Shown: positions 6,383-12,889 of the stretch, piece by piece
How the letters are laid out: each line of letters starts with the position of its first letter
How positions within the stretch are numbered: the first letter of the stretch is position 1
NCBI GenBank assembly: GCA_002314265.1
Contig: DCEW01000009.1
Coordinates: 1-12,889 of the forward strand
Length of the DNA stretch: 12,889 nt
From: Flavobacteriales bacterium UBA1820
Lineage (GTDB): Bacteria > Bacteroidota > Bacteroidia > Flavobacteriales > UBA1820
Direction of reading: 5' to 3'
Notes under the pieces: generated by a model
The model's database searches: none
Told to the model about the DNA's origin: nothing
Seen by the model: the letters and a program-made list of their open reading frames with translations, nothing else
Translations under genes and position numbers: made by a program

Positions 6383-8860
6383 ATGGAAAACCTTCTACCC
6401 CGTCAAAAACCCCTCAAAAAGTATCTGCCCATCCTGGGCTGCATCGTGCTCTTCGCGCTGCTGTCCCTGGCGTACTTCAACCCGGTTCTCTCCGGGAAAG
6501 TCCTGGTACAGGGCGACATCCAGCAGTTTGCCGGCAGCGCGCAGGAGATCCTCCAGTACCGCGCCGAGCACCACGGACAAGACCCCTACTGGACCAACAG
6601 CATGTTCAGCGGGATGCCCGATTACCAGATAACGACCGACTTCCACTACAACCTGATCAAATACCTCGACAGCGCGCTGCGATTTCTCCCGCGCCCGGCG
6701 GACTACATGTTCCTCTACCTGCTGAGCTTTTTCGTGCTGATGCTCGTCTTGCGCACCGGATGGAAAAAAGCCCTGCTCGGAGCCCTGATGTTCGGGTTGA
6801 CCTCCTACCTGTTCATCATTCTGGAGGCTGGGCACAACTCCAAGGCGCACGCCATCGCCTACCTGCCGCTCGTAGTGGCGGGCATCCTGCTGACCTACCG
6901 GGGAAAATACCTCTGGGGTGGGGTGCTCACCGCCTTTGCCATGGGGCTGGAGGTTTATGCCAACCACCCGCAGATGACCTACTACATGGGATTGGCCCTA
7001 GCGCTTTACGCCCTGATCTACCTGGTGGTCTGCCTGCGCAAACGGCAGTTGCTCCACTTCTGGAAGGCTTCCGGGGTGATCGTAGTGGCCGTCCTGCTGG
7101 GTGTCGGTCTGAATGCCGGGCGGCTGTGGAGCACCTGGTCGTACCAGAAGCACACCATCCGCGGAGGCAGCGAACTCACCCAGGCCTCCGGCGAGCAGCA
7201 GAAAGGACTGGACAAAGACTACCTGCTGATGTGGAGCTACGGGGTCGGCGAGACCTTCAACCTGATGATCCCCAACCTCTACGGAGGCTCTTCCCACACC
7301 GACCTGGGTCGCGACAGCCGTTTCCACCAGGAGATCGTCCGTCTGACCGGCGACCCGTCCCAAGCCGACCAGATGGCTGCCCAGGCCCCGGCCTACTGGG
7401 GCGACCAACCCTTCACTTCCGGACCGGCCTACGTGGGTGCCGTGGTGGTATTCCTGTTCCTGCTGGGGTGCATCATCGTCCGGGGGCCGATGAAGTGGTG
7501 GCTCATCGCGGCCACCCTGATCAGTTTCCTGATGGCCTGGGGAAGCAATGCGATGTGGTTTTCCGACTGGATGATCGACCACTTCCCCTTGTACAACAAG
7601 TTCCGCACGCCCTCTTCGGCCCTGATCGTCTCCTCGATCACGATGCCCATCCTGGCGGTATTGGCCGTGCGGGAATGGCTCTCGGCCTCGCCAAGCGAAC
7701 TGCCTCCCCTGCGCCGCAAACGCGCCTGGTACGCCACCTTGGGAACGACCGTAGGTATCTGCGCCCTGCTCATCCTGATGTCCAATGCATTCTTTTCGTT
7801 CACTTCGCCCTCCGACAGCCAGACCTTCGGACAGTACCCCAACCTGCTGGCCGCCCTGCGCGACGACCGGCATAGCCTGCTCACGGGCGATGCGTTCCGC
7901 AGCGCCGTACTCATCGCTCTGGCCGGGGGCGCGCTGTGGCTCGCGTACCGAAAAAAGATCGACACCAACAAAACCATAGCGATCCTTTCCCTGCTGGTGC
8001 TCATCGACCTGTGGGCCGTGGACAAACGCTACCTGAACAACGACAACTTCTCCAACCGCTTTGCCATGGAGGATCCCTTCGCCGGGTCGGCCGCCCATCT
8101 GGCTTCCCAGCAACTGGCGGGCGACACCTCCTACTTCCGGGTGATCAACCTCACGGTCAGCCCCATGCAGGATGCCTCGACCTCGTACTATTTCCATTCG
8201 GTCGGCGGATACCACGCCGCCAAACTGCAACGCTACCAGGAGCTTTGGGACCGTCAGATCGCCCGTGGCAACTTCACCATTCTCAACATGCTCAACACCA
8301 AATATTTCATCGGCCTGAGCGAAGACAAACGCTCGGTATCCATTCAGGAAAACTCGCTGGCACTGGGTCCGGCCTGGGTGGTGGACAGCCTCGTGTGGGT
8401 GCCGAACGCCGATGCGGAGATCGCCGCTCTCGACTCGCTCGACTTGCCCCGGGTAGCGGTAGTCGACGAGCAATTCGCTTCCACGTCCGCTTTCACCCCC
8501 TTTGTCCGGGACTCGACCCACCGGTATGAGGTTCGCCTGGTGTCCTACCAACCCAACCACTTGGTGTACCGCACCGACTTGGCTACCCCGGCACCGGTCG
8601 TTTTCTCCGAGATCTACTATCCGGACGGCTGGAACGCCTACATCGACGGACAACCGGCCGAATACTTCCGCGCCAACTACGTGCTGCGGGCCATGATCGC
8701 CCCGCAGGGAGAACATACGGTCGAATTCCGTTTCGAACCCCGGGAAGTCATCGAAGGCGACCGCATCAGCCTGGTATGCAGCCTCCTGCTCCTGGGCGGA
8801 ACGGCCGGAGCTTGCTGGTACACCCGCCGCAGAAACCGCTCGCAGACCGAGAAACGATAG
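6383..8860 (+). CDS. YfhO-family polytopic membrane protein
   Basis: This 825-residue inner-membrane protein has a first membrane segment at about 15-33. An extracytoplasmic loop follows with GDIQQF and YWTNSMFSGMPDYQ, then many membrane segments (for example around 108-124 and 532-546), a long C-terminal extracytoplasmic region and a last membrane segment at about 795-813 before a basic tail (TRRRNR). The YYPDGWNAYIDGQ segment at 745-757 and the following RAMIAPQGEHTVEFRFEP are typical of the end of YfhO proteins. YfhO is a GT-C-like family; in Firmicutes members are linked to glycosylation of cell-envelope polymers, but the role in Bacteroidota is not established. The glycosyltransferase seven bases downstream supports an envelope glycan role. 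Start at the first ATG after the peptidase stop; no Shine-Dalgarno site is visible. Confidence 0.9.
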   Translation: MENLLPRQKPLKKYLPILGCIVLFALLSLAYFNPVLSGKVLVQGDIQQFAGSAQEILQYRAEHHGQDPYWTNSMFSGMPDYQITTDFHYNLIKYLDSALRFLPRPADYMFLYLLSFFVLMLVLRTGWKKALLGALMFGLTSYLFIILEAGHNSKAHAIAYLPLVVAGILLTYRGKYLWGGVLTAFAMGLEVYANHPQMTYYMGLALALYALIYLVVCLRKRQLLHFWKASGVIVVAVLLGVGLNAGRLWSTWSYQKHTIRGGSELTQASGEQQKGLDKDYLLMWSYGVGETFNLMIPNLYGGSSHTDLGRDSRFHQEIVRLTGDPSQADQMAAQAPAYWGDQPFTSGPAYVGAVVVFLFLLGCIIVRGPMKWWLIAATLISFLMAWGSNAMWFSDWMIDHFPLYNKFRTPSSALIVSSITMPILAVLAVREWLSASPSELPPLRRKRAWYATLGTTVGICALLILMSNAFFSFTSPSDSQTFGQYPNLLAALRDDRHSLLTGDAFRSAVLIALAGGALWLAYRKKIDTNKTIAILSLLVLIDLWAVDKRYLNNDNFSNRFAMEDPFAGSAAHLASQQLAGDTSYFRVINLTVSPMQDASTSYYFHSVGGYHAAKLQRYQELWDRQIARGNFTILNMLNTKYFIGLSEDKRSVSIQENSLALGPAWVVDSLVWVPNADAEIAALDSLDLPRVAVVDEQFASTSAFTPFVRDSTHRYEVRLVSYQPNHLVYRTDLATPAPVVFSEIYYPDGWNAYIDGQPAEYFRANYVLRAMIAPQGEHTVEFRFEPREVIEGDRISLVCSLLLLGGTAGACWYTRRRNRSQTEKR

Positions 8861-8867
8861 CCGCGCG

Positions 8868-10184
8868 ATGAAGAAAGTCCTGGTGATCAGCTACTACTTC
8901 CCCCCGGCCGGAGGACCGGGGGTACAACGCTGGCTCAAGTTCGTCAAATACCTCCGGGACGAGGGCTACGAACCGGTGCTGTACGTGCCGCAGGGAGCCG
9001 CCTATCCCGTTACGGACGAAAGCCTCGCGGCGGAGATCCCCCCAGGGCTGACCATCCATCGGGGACACATCATCGAACCTTCCTCGGTTTTTTCCTCCGG
9101 GAAGAAGATCAGTGCCGGGTTCATCGACGCCTCCAGCGGCAAAAAAGGCTGGAAGTCCCGCCTGATGACCTGGGTACGCGCCAACGTGTTCATCCCCGAC
9201 GCCCGGATGCTGTGGATACACCCCTCGGTGCGCCGCTTGAAAAAGATCCTGCGGGAGGAAGGTATCGACACCCTCATCAGCACCGGGCCTCCGCACTCCA
9301 CCCACCTGATCGCCCTGGGACTCAAGCGCGCCGACCCGCACCTGCAGTGGATCGCCGACTTCCGCGACCCCTGGACCAAGATCGACTACTTCCACCACCT
9401 TCCGCTCACCCGCTGGGCACGCCGGCGGCATTTCCGCCTGGAGAGCGAAGTCCTCGCCCAGGCCGACCAGGTGATCGTCGTTACCCCCTCGATGGCCCGG
9501 GACTACCGGCCCCGGGTACGGGGACGGTTGCACGTGATCACCAACGGATACGATACGGAAGACCTCCCGGATTCGCCGCCGCCTTTGGATGAAAAATTCA
9601 CTCTGTGCCACGTCGGTTCGCTCAATGCCGACCGCAACCCGTACGAGTTGTGGGAAGTCCTCGCCCGCCTGCGCGCCCAAGACCCCGCCTTCAGGAACGA
9701 CCTGCGCATCTGTCTGACGGGCAACGTCAGCCCCGCGGTCTTCGAGACGCTGCGGAAAAACGGCTTGGACGATTGCGTGCAGCACATTCCCTACGCCCCT
9801 CACGCCCAAGTGGTGCGCAGCCAGCACGCCGCCCGGGTACTGCTGATGCTGATGAACCGCACCCCCGACGGTGCGCTGTACATCGCCGGCAAACTCTTCG
9901 AATACCTGGCCGCCGCACGCCCCATCCTGCTGGTGGGGTTCGCCCACAGCGACGCCGCCGACATCCTGCGGGAATGCCAGGCGGGATACGCCCTCGATTT
10001 TTCCGACCGGAAAGGGCTGGAGGAGGCCCTTCGCACCCTTTACCGGGAATTCCGCCTCGGGCAAGACACCGGAAGGAAAGTCAGCCCCCAGAGCGAGAAA
10101 TACACCCGAAGGGCGCTGACCGCCCGTCTGGCTCGCGAAGTGCTCGCCTGCCCTGCGGAGCATCCATCCCCGGAAGAATCCTGA
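8868..10184 (+). CDS. GT4-type glycosyltransferase
   Basis: A 438-residue, probably cytosolic or membrane-associated sugar transferase with the GT-B layout. The acceptor-side half begins with a Rossmann strand and a glycine loop, YYFPPAGGPGVQRWLKF (about 9-25), common in GT4 enzymes of Bacteroidota. The middle has ADFRDPW and the linker VITNGYD. The donor half begins at CHVGSLNADRNP and has GKLFEYLAAARP with Glu345, corresponding to the conserved E of the GT4 nucleotide-sugar site. Length is normal and there is no membrane segment. It starts seven bases after the YfhO stop, so the two are very probably co-transcribed and may act on the same glycan. Donor and acceptor sugars cannot be told from sequence. 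Confidence 0.9.
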   Translation: MKKVLVISYYFPPAGGPGVQRWLKFVKYLRDEGYEPVLYVPQGAAYPVTDESLAAEIPPGLTIHRGHIIEPSSVFSSGKKISAGFIDASSGKKGWKSRLMTWVRANVFIPDARMLWIHPSVRRLKKILREEGIDTLISTGPPHSTHLIALGLKRADPHLQWIADFRDPWTKIDYFHHLPLTRWARRRHFRLESEVLAQADQVIVVTPSMARDYRPRVRGRLHVITNGYDTEDLPDSPPPLDEKFTLCHVGSLNADRNPYELWEVLARLRAQDPAFRNDLRICLTGNVSPAVFETLRKNGLDDCVQHIPYAPHAQVVRSQHAARVLLMLMNRTPDGALYIAGKLFEYLAAARPILLVGFAHSDAADILRECQAGYALDFSDRKGLEEALRTLYREFRLGQDTGRKVSPQSEKYTRRALTARLAREVLACPAEHPSPEES

Positions 10185-10228
10185 AGTTCCTCTCCCTGAA
10201 AAACCGATACAAAAAATACTACACGACC

Positions 10229-11398
10229 ATGAAACACGCCAAAATCATCCTGTGTTGCCTGTGGGCTGCCGTTTGCATCATCGGCTGCCGTTCGAGCGAA
10301 AAAAATGCCGAATCGCCCCGCCCGGCCGTTATTGCCTACGTAGGCGGCTACCGGGGTCTGGTGGACGTCGAGGCGATCTCTGCGGAAAAGATCACCCACA
10401 TCAATTACGCCTTTGTCAACTTGGTGGACGGCCGCGCCACCCTGTCCAACGAAGCGACCGACACGGTCAACCTGCGTGCCCTCCACCGCCTGAAAAATGA
10501 CAACCCGCAGCTCAAGATCCTGATCTCCATCGGAGGATGGACCTGGAGCGGCACCTTTTCCGATGCCGTGCTCACTCCCCAGGGGCGGGACCTTCTGGCC
10601 AGCAGTGCCGCCCGCATCGTGGAGGACTACGACCTGGACGGAGTGGACATCGACTGGGAATACCCCGGCTTCGGCGGACTGGAGGGCAATGTCGTCCGGG
10701 CGGAGGACAAACAGAACTACACCCGGATGTTCGCCGCCCTGCGCGCCCGACTGGACTCGCTCTCGCAGCTGACCGGTAAAGAATACCTGCTGACCACAGC
10801 GGTAGGCGGGTTCAAGAAATTCCTCGACTACACCGAGATGGACAAAGCCCAACGCTACCTGGACTTTGTCAACCTGATGACCTACGACTATTATCCCGAC
10901 ACGCTCGCTGTCCACCACACCAATCTTTACGCCTCGGACCTCTATCCGGAAGCCAACAGCGGCGACATCGCTTTCCGCGCCTTCCGGCAGGCTGGCGTCC
11001 CGGCCGAGAAACTGGTAATGGGCATTTCGTTTTCCTCGCGGGCCTTCCGGCTCAAGGAAGGCTCGAAGACAGGTCCGGGCGATACGGTGATAGCGCAAAC
11101 CCGCGGCGGCGGAGGCTTTACCCGCATCAAGGACAGCTTGGAAAACCGTCCGGGTTACCTCAAAGGCTGGGATCAGGCGGCATGCGCCCCGTACCTGTTC
11201 CACCCGGAAGAACTCCTGTTTCTCACCTACGACGACGAACGCTCCGTGGGGGAAAAGTGCTGCTACGTACTGGAAAACGGGATGGGTGGAGTGATGTTCT
11301 GGGAATATTTCTCCGACCCGAAAGAATACTTGCTCGACGCCATCGTGGCGGCGTTCGACCCGGCCGACTCCACAGCCGTTTCGAGATCCCGCCTCTAA
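10229..11398 (+). CDS. GH18 family glycosidase, lipoprotein
   Basis: A 389-residue glycoside hydrolase of the chitinase / endo-beta-N-acetylglucosaminidase family. The start at 10229 gives a short lipoprotein signal (MKHAKIILCC...) with lipobox IIGC and lipidation at Cys20; the reading frame is open far upstream, but that stretch only shadows the glycosyltransferase. The barrel shows SIGGW (100-104), the catalytic DGVDIDWEYPG with Asp137, Asp140, Asp142 and the acid Glu144, MTYDYY (217-222), and a C-terminal Trp in GGVMFWEYFSD. All signature residues are present, so it should be active. There is no carbohydrate-binding module. It acts in the periplasm or on the cell surface, on chitin-like or N-glycan GlcNAc linkages; which one is not shown. 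It is 44 bases after the glycosyltransferase and closes the four-gene cluster. Confidence 0.94.
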   Translation: MKHAKIILCCLWAAVCIIGCRSSEKNAESPRPAVIAYVGGYRGLVDVEAISAEKITHINYAFVNLVDGRATLSNEATDTVNLRALHRLKNDNPQLKILISIGGWTWSGTFSDAVLTPQGRDLLASSAARIVEDYDLDGVDIDWEYPGFGGLEGNVVRAEDKQNYTRMFAALRARLDSLSQLTGKEYLLTTAVGGFKKFLDYTEMDKAQRYLDFVNLMTYDYYPDTLAVHHTNLYASDLYPEANSGDIAFRAFRQAGVPAEKLVMGISFSSRAFRLKEGSKTGPGDTVIAQTRGGGGFTRIKDSLENRPGYLKGWDQAACAPYLFHPEELLFLTYDDERSVGEKCCYVLENGMGGVMFWEYFSDPKEYLLDAIVAAFDPADSTAVSRSRL

Positions 11399-11422
11399 AG
11401 GAAAATCTCGCGGGTAGGAACG

Positions 11423-11466
11423 GCGCCGGGGCGGAGCCCCGGCGCTTGCCCGCCCGAGGCGGGCAA
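11423..11466 (+). other. Two adjacent perfect GC hairpins after the GH18 gene
   Basis: The first hairpin has a 10-bp stem, GCGCCGGGGC with GCCCCGGCGC (11423-11445, loop GGA). The second starts at the very next base with a 9-bp stem, TTGCCCGCC with GGCGGGCAA (11446-11466, loop CGA). No T-run follows, so they are not classical intrinsic terminators. They may stop or stabilise the 3' end of the upstream operon transcript, or be a REP-like element. Confidence 0.6.
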
Positions 11467-11494
11467 AACTACCGGTCGTAAATACGCTCTTTAT

Positions 11495-11511
11495 CTGTCT
11501 TTAGAAGACAG
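11495..11511 (+). other. Small hairpin before repeat unit 1
   Basis: CTGTCTT (11495-11501) pairs with AAGACAG (11505-11511) around loop TAG. A matching hairpin precedes repeat unit 2 with both arms changed at the same pair. Confidence 0.5.
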
Positions 11512-11514
11512 GAG

Positions 11515-11586
11515 GCGCCTCGGCTTCGCCCCGGGCGAAAACTTCATTTTCCCCCACGGACGCTGCGCTCGACTTTCACTATCTTT
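11515..11586 (+). repeat. Tandem repeat unit 1 upstream of ssrA
   Basis: This is the first of two units about 86 bases apart and roughly 90% identical, beginning GCGCCTCGGCTTCGCC and ending CTTTCACTATCTTT. It has the imperfect inverted repeat GAAAAC-TTC-ATTTTC, and its end, TATCTTTT, is a near miss for the -7 consensus. The TTG found at the -33 position in unit 2 is absent here, so this copy is probably a weak or dead promoter. It lies in the 285-base stretch between the GH18 gene and ssrA, which has no coding sequence I can support. Confidence 0.75.
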
Positions 11587-11597
11587 TCATAAGATAG
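11579..11597 (+). other. Small hairpin before repeat unit 2
   Basis: CTATCTT (11579-11585) pairs with AAGATAG (11591-11597) around loop TTCAT. Compared with the hairpin at 11495-11511, one G-C pair has become A-T, so the pairing is kept by two matching changes. It overlaps the end of unit 1. Confidence 0.5.
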
Positions 11598-11600
11598 GAT

Positions 11601-11671
11601 GCGCCTCGGCTTCGCCTCGGGCGAAAACTTCGTTTTCCCCCTTGCCGCTGCGCTCGGCTTTCACTATCTTT
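11601..11671 (+). repeat. Tandem repeat unit 2, carrying the ssrA promoter
   Basis: This is the second copy of the unit starting at 11515, with a one-base indel and a handful of substitutions. Its inner inverted repeat is perfect (GAAAAC-TTC-GTTTTC), and its end supplies both promoter boxes for ssrA. The tandem arrangement suggests local duplication of a promoter region or insertion of a promoter-bearing repeat. Confidence 0.75.
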
Positions 11672-11672
11672 G
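11642..11672 (+). promoter_or_regulatory. ssrA promoter
   Basis: TTG at 11642-11644 is separated by 20 bases from TATCTTTG at 11665-11672. This fits the Bacteroidota primary sigma-factor consensus (TTTG, about 19-20 bases, TAnnTTTG). Transcription should start around 11677-11679, a few bases before the mature tmRNA 5' end at 11684, which RNase P would create. Confidence 0.75.
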
Positions 11673-11683
11673 TCCCGATTACA

Positions 11684-12085
11684 GGGGTCGGTTTTTGGCT
11701 TTGACAGCAAGGTCGGCCGAAATGTAAGCACGTCGGGCTCACGAAGTACGGCCCGTTAATCCTGATCTTCGGAATATAACTGGCGAAAACAATTACGCTC
11801 TTGCTGCTTAATCCTTCCAGGAAGCATTAAGCCAACGTCCGCTCCAGGAGCGGAGGCGGGATGCCTCTCCGAAGCCACGTCCTGCGGCGTCGGGCAAAGG
11901 GGTACCGTAAAAGCGGGAACAAGCCTGCGGGAGTTCCGACCGCAGGACGGAAATCGCACCGGAACGTAAGCTGCGGACAAGGGTGTTTGTGACTATGCCG
12001 CCGCCTGACAACCTTTCACAAAATAAGCGTGTAGAAAGCATTGAGGTTGCTTGTTTGGACCCGGGTTCGACTCCCGGCGACTCCA
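11684..12085 (+). ncRNA. ssrA: Transfer-messenger RNA (tmRNA)
   Basis: This RNA rescues ribosomes stalled on broken messages by acting as tRNA-Ala and then as template for a degradation tag. The 5' end GGGGTCG (11684-11690) pairs with CGACTCC (12078-12084) as the acceptor stem, with one G-T pair and discriminator A at 12085. The CCA end is not fully encoded (CCG follows). TTTGGCTTTGACAGC is the typical tmRNA 5' segment. The T-arm is CCGGG-TTCGACT-CCCGG (12061-12077). The tag frame at 11782-11811 reads GENNYALAA then TAA, a Bacteroidota-type tag with the usual ALAA protease signal. The 402-base length is normal, and pseudoknot material fills the middle. It is a one-piece, non-permuted gene with a good promoter and terminator. 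Confidence 0.96.
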
Positions 12086-12090
12086 CCGGT

Positions 12091-12129
12091 AAAAAATCCC
12101 GTTTTCCGAAAAGGAAAACGGGATTTTTT
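12091..12129 (+). terminator. Intrinsic terminator of ssrA
   Basis: A perfect 17-bp stem: AAAAAATCCCGTTTTCC (12091-12107) pairs with GGAAAACGGGATTTTTT (12113-12129) around loop GAAAA. The right arm ends in a T6 tract. It begins five bases after the tmRNA discriminator base. The matching A6/T6 ends mean it could also stop transcription from the other side. Confidence 0.9.
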
Positions 12130-12175
12130 CGCTTCTTAAGAAAACTTTGCCACTTTTTTTTAACTTCCCCCGCCC

Positions 12176-12206
12176 TTGCGGGAAAATATCCCGCGCCGTA
12201 TCTTGC
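12176..12206 (+). promoter_or_regulatory. Promoter of the small secreted-protein gene
   Basis: TTG at 12176-12178, a 20-base spacer and TATCTTGC at 12199-12206 use the same spacing as the ssrA promoter, with two mismatches in the last bases of the -7 box. It gives a leader of about 30-35 bases. The spacer holds a palindrome listed separately. Confidence 0.5.
12178..12194. promoter_or_regulatory. Palindrome in the promoter spacer, candidate operator
   Basis: GCGGGA (12178-12183) and TCCCGC (12189-12194) form a perfect inverted repeat with 5-base spacing, between the -33 and -7 boxes. A third copy of TCCCGC lies at 12215-12220, just after the -7 box. The placement is what a repressor site would have, but no regulator gene is nearby and GC-rich DNA yields such palindromes by chance. 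Confidence 0.35.
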
Positions 12207-12243
12207 ACGGAAAATCCCGCATCAACCAAAAATTTCTATACCG

Positions 12244-12813
12244 ATGAAAAAAATCTTCCAACTGCTCCTGGTACTCTGCCTGCCGGCCGCAGCCCATGCC
12301 CAGTACTTCGAGCTGACCTCCGATGGCTTTGTCAATGCCTCCGATCCGTCCAAAAAATACGTCGTGCTGGAGTTCCCGGACAACGATCAGAAACAGGCCT
12401 ACGACAAGGTCGATCAATACTTCCAGTCCGTTACCGGAAAAACCTACGACGTGGTGCGCGTACCCAACGATCGGATTTCGGCTACTGCCACCGAAAAGAT
12501 AGAGGCTTTGGCCGGGATCTTCAAACGGCCCTACGACACCCAATACACGCTGACCATTCGGTTCAAAGACGGCCGGATACGCATCGATGCTCCCTCCATC
12601 GACCAAATGTCGGCCGAGGACGGTAAGTTGCGTCTGTATCCTACCGAACCACAGAAAGGTGTGGATGCGTACTTTATCTTCGGCAAGGACGGCAAAGTGA
12701 AAAACAACCCGGGTAAGGAAAATCTGGAAGAATTCTTCAACGACTTCGTCAATGAAATCATCGCCGTCTTCAAAACTTCCGACGGCCAGGACGACGACGA
12801 TGACGACTGGTGA
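12244..12813 (+). CDS. Small exported protein, DUF4468-like, Asp-rich C-terminus
   Basis: A 189-residue protein with a signal peptide (MKKIFQLLLVLCLPAAAHA, cleavage before Gln20), so periplasmic or surface-exposed. The mature part has a helix-like segment (KQAYDKVDQYFQSVTGKTYD), a middle strand-rich part (YTLTIRFKDGRIRIDAP) and a final amphipathic helix (LEEFFNDFVNEIIAVF). The order, with an AYDKV helix, a GI..Y.LTIRFKDGRIRI sheet and a closing helix, resembles the TBP-like DUF4468 proteins common in Bacteroidota; this is pattern recognition, not a confirmed match. It ends in six aspartates and a tryptophan, which could bind cations or be a disordered tail. The ATG at 12244 is preferred because it begins the signal peptide; the frame is open upstream but runs through ssrA. 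Function unknown. Confidence 0.8.
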   Translation: MKKIFQLLLVLCLPAAAHAQYFELTSDGFVNASDPSKKYVVLEFPDNDQKQAYDKVDQYFQSVTGKTYDVVRVPNDRISATATEKIEALAGIFKRPYDTQYTLTIRFKDGRIRIDAPSIDQMSAEDGKLRLYPTEPQKGVDAYFIFGKDGKVKNNPGKENLEEFFNDFVNEIIAVFKTSDGQDDDDDDW

Positions 12814-12852
12814 GCCATCCGGATACCCCCTGCTTTGAAATAAGAGCGTACC

Positions 12853-12870
12853 CCCGCTTTGACCAGCGGG
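12853..12870 (+). other. Short hairpin after the last gene
   Basis: CCCGCT (12853-12858) pairs with AGCGGG (12865-12870), 40 bases after the stop codon, with no T-run. The window then ends in AAAAGCCCCCGGC, which looks like the left arm of a terminator whose other half is cut off. Confidence 0.35.
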
Positions 12871-12889
12871 CAAACGAAAAGCCCCCGGC

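Noticed and set aside
4126..6384. 752-codon open frame on the minus strand, antisense to the peptidase gene
   Set aside because: Same cause: the opposite strand encodes dipeptidyl peptidase IV with all catalytic residues. The antisense product has a Val/Gly/Arg-rich composition without family motifs.
9605..10228. Upstream extension of the GH18 frame
   Set aside because: It overlaps the glycosyltransferase in another frame. The lipoprotein signal peptide begins at 10229.
12091..12129. Possible attachment site at the 3' end of ssrA, a common integration target
   Set aside because: No integrase or phage gene follows and no direct repeat of the tmRNA 3' end is seen in the 800 bases downstream; the sequence there is a normal terminator and a promoter.
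11983..12243. N-terminal extension of the small secreted protein through the 3' part of ssrA
   Set aside because: The extension would translate tmRNA and terminator sequence. The ATG at 12244 starts a clear signal peptide and is preceded by a promoter.

Overview
The window looks like chromosome from a fairly GC-rich member of the Bacteroidota, probably Bacteroidales and perhaps close to Rikenellaceae/Alistipes. The support is indirect: several upstream regions carry the Bacteroidota-type -7 promoter box TAnnTTTG, Shine-Dalgarno sites are mostly absent, the tmRNA tag is GENNYALAA, and the gene families (fused ThrA, dipeptidyl peptidase IV, YfhO, a DUF4468-like secreted protein) suit that phylum. 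The genus is inference.

Left part, minus strand (1-4004), read from high to low coordinates: a 110-residue conserved-type hypothetical protein with its own TATCTTTG promoter box; metX (homoserine O-acetyltransferase); an intrinsic terminator; then thrA (fused aspartate kinase/homoserine dehydrogenase). ThrA makes homoserine from aspartate in two of the three required steps, and MetX draws homoserine toward methionine.

Middle part, plus strand (4156-11398), divergent from the first block: a secreted S9B dipeptidyl peptidase IV, a YfhO-family polytopic membrane protein, a GT4-type glycosyltransferase and a lipoprotein GH18 glycosidase. Gaps are 19, 7 and 44 bases, so the four are probably co-transcribed. 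YfhO plus the glycosyltransferase suggests envelope glycan work; the peptidase and GH18 enzyme act at or outside the membrane.

Right part, plus strand (11399-12889): two strong GC hairpins, a tandem repeat of about 86 bases whose second copy ends in a consensus promoter, the complete tmRNA gene ssrA (11684-12085), its perfect 17-bp terminator, and a small secreted protein with an Asp-rich tail, driven by a promoter that holds a palindrome in its spacer.

Most of the window is core metabolism and housekeeping. I found no CRISPR array, insertion sequence, phage gene or defence system. The most interesting material is non-coding: the promoter-bearing repeat in front of ssrA and the candidate operator near 12178-12220.
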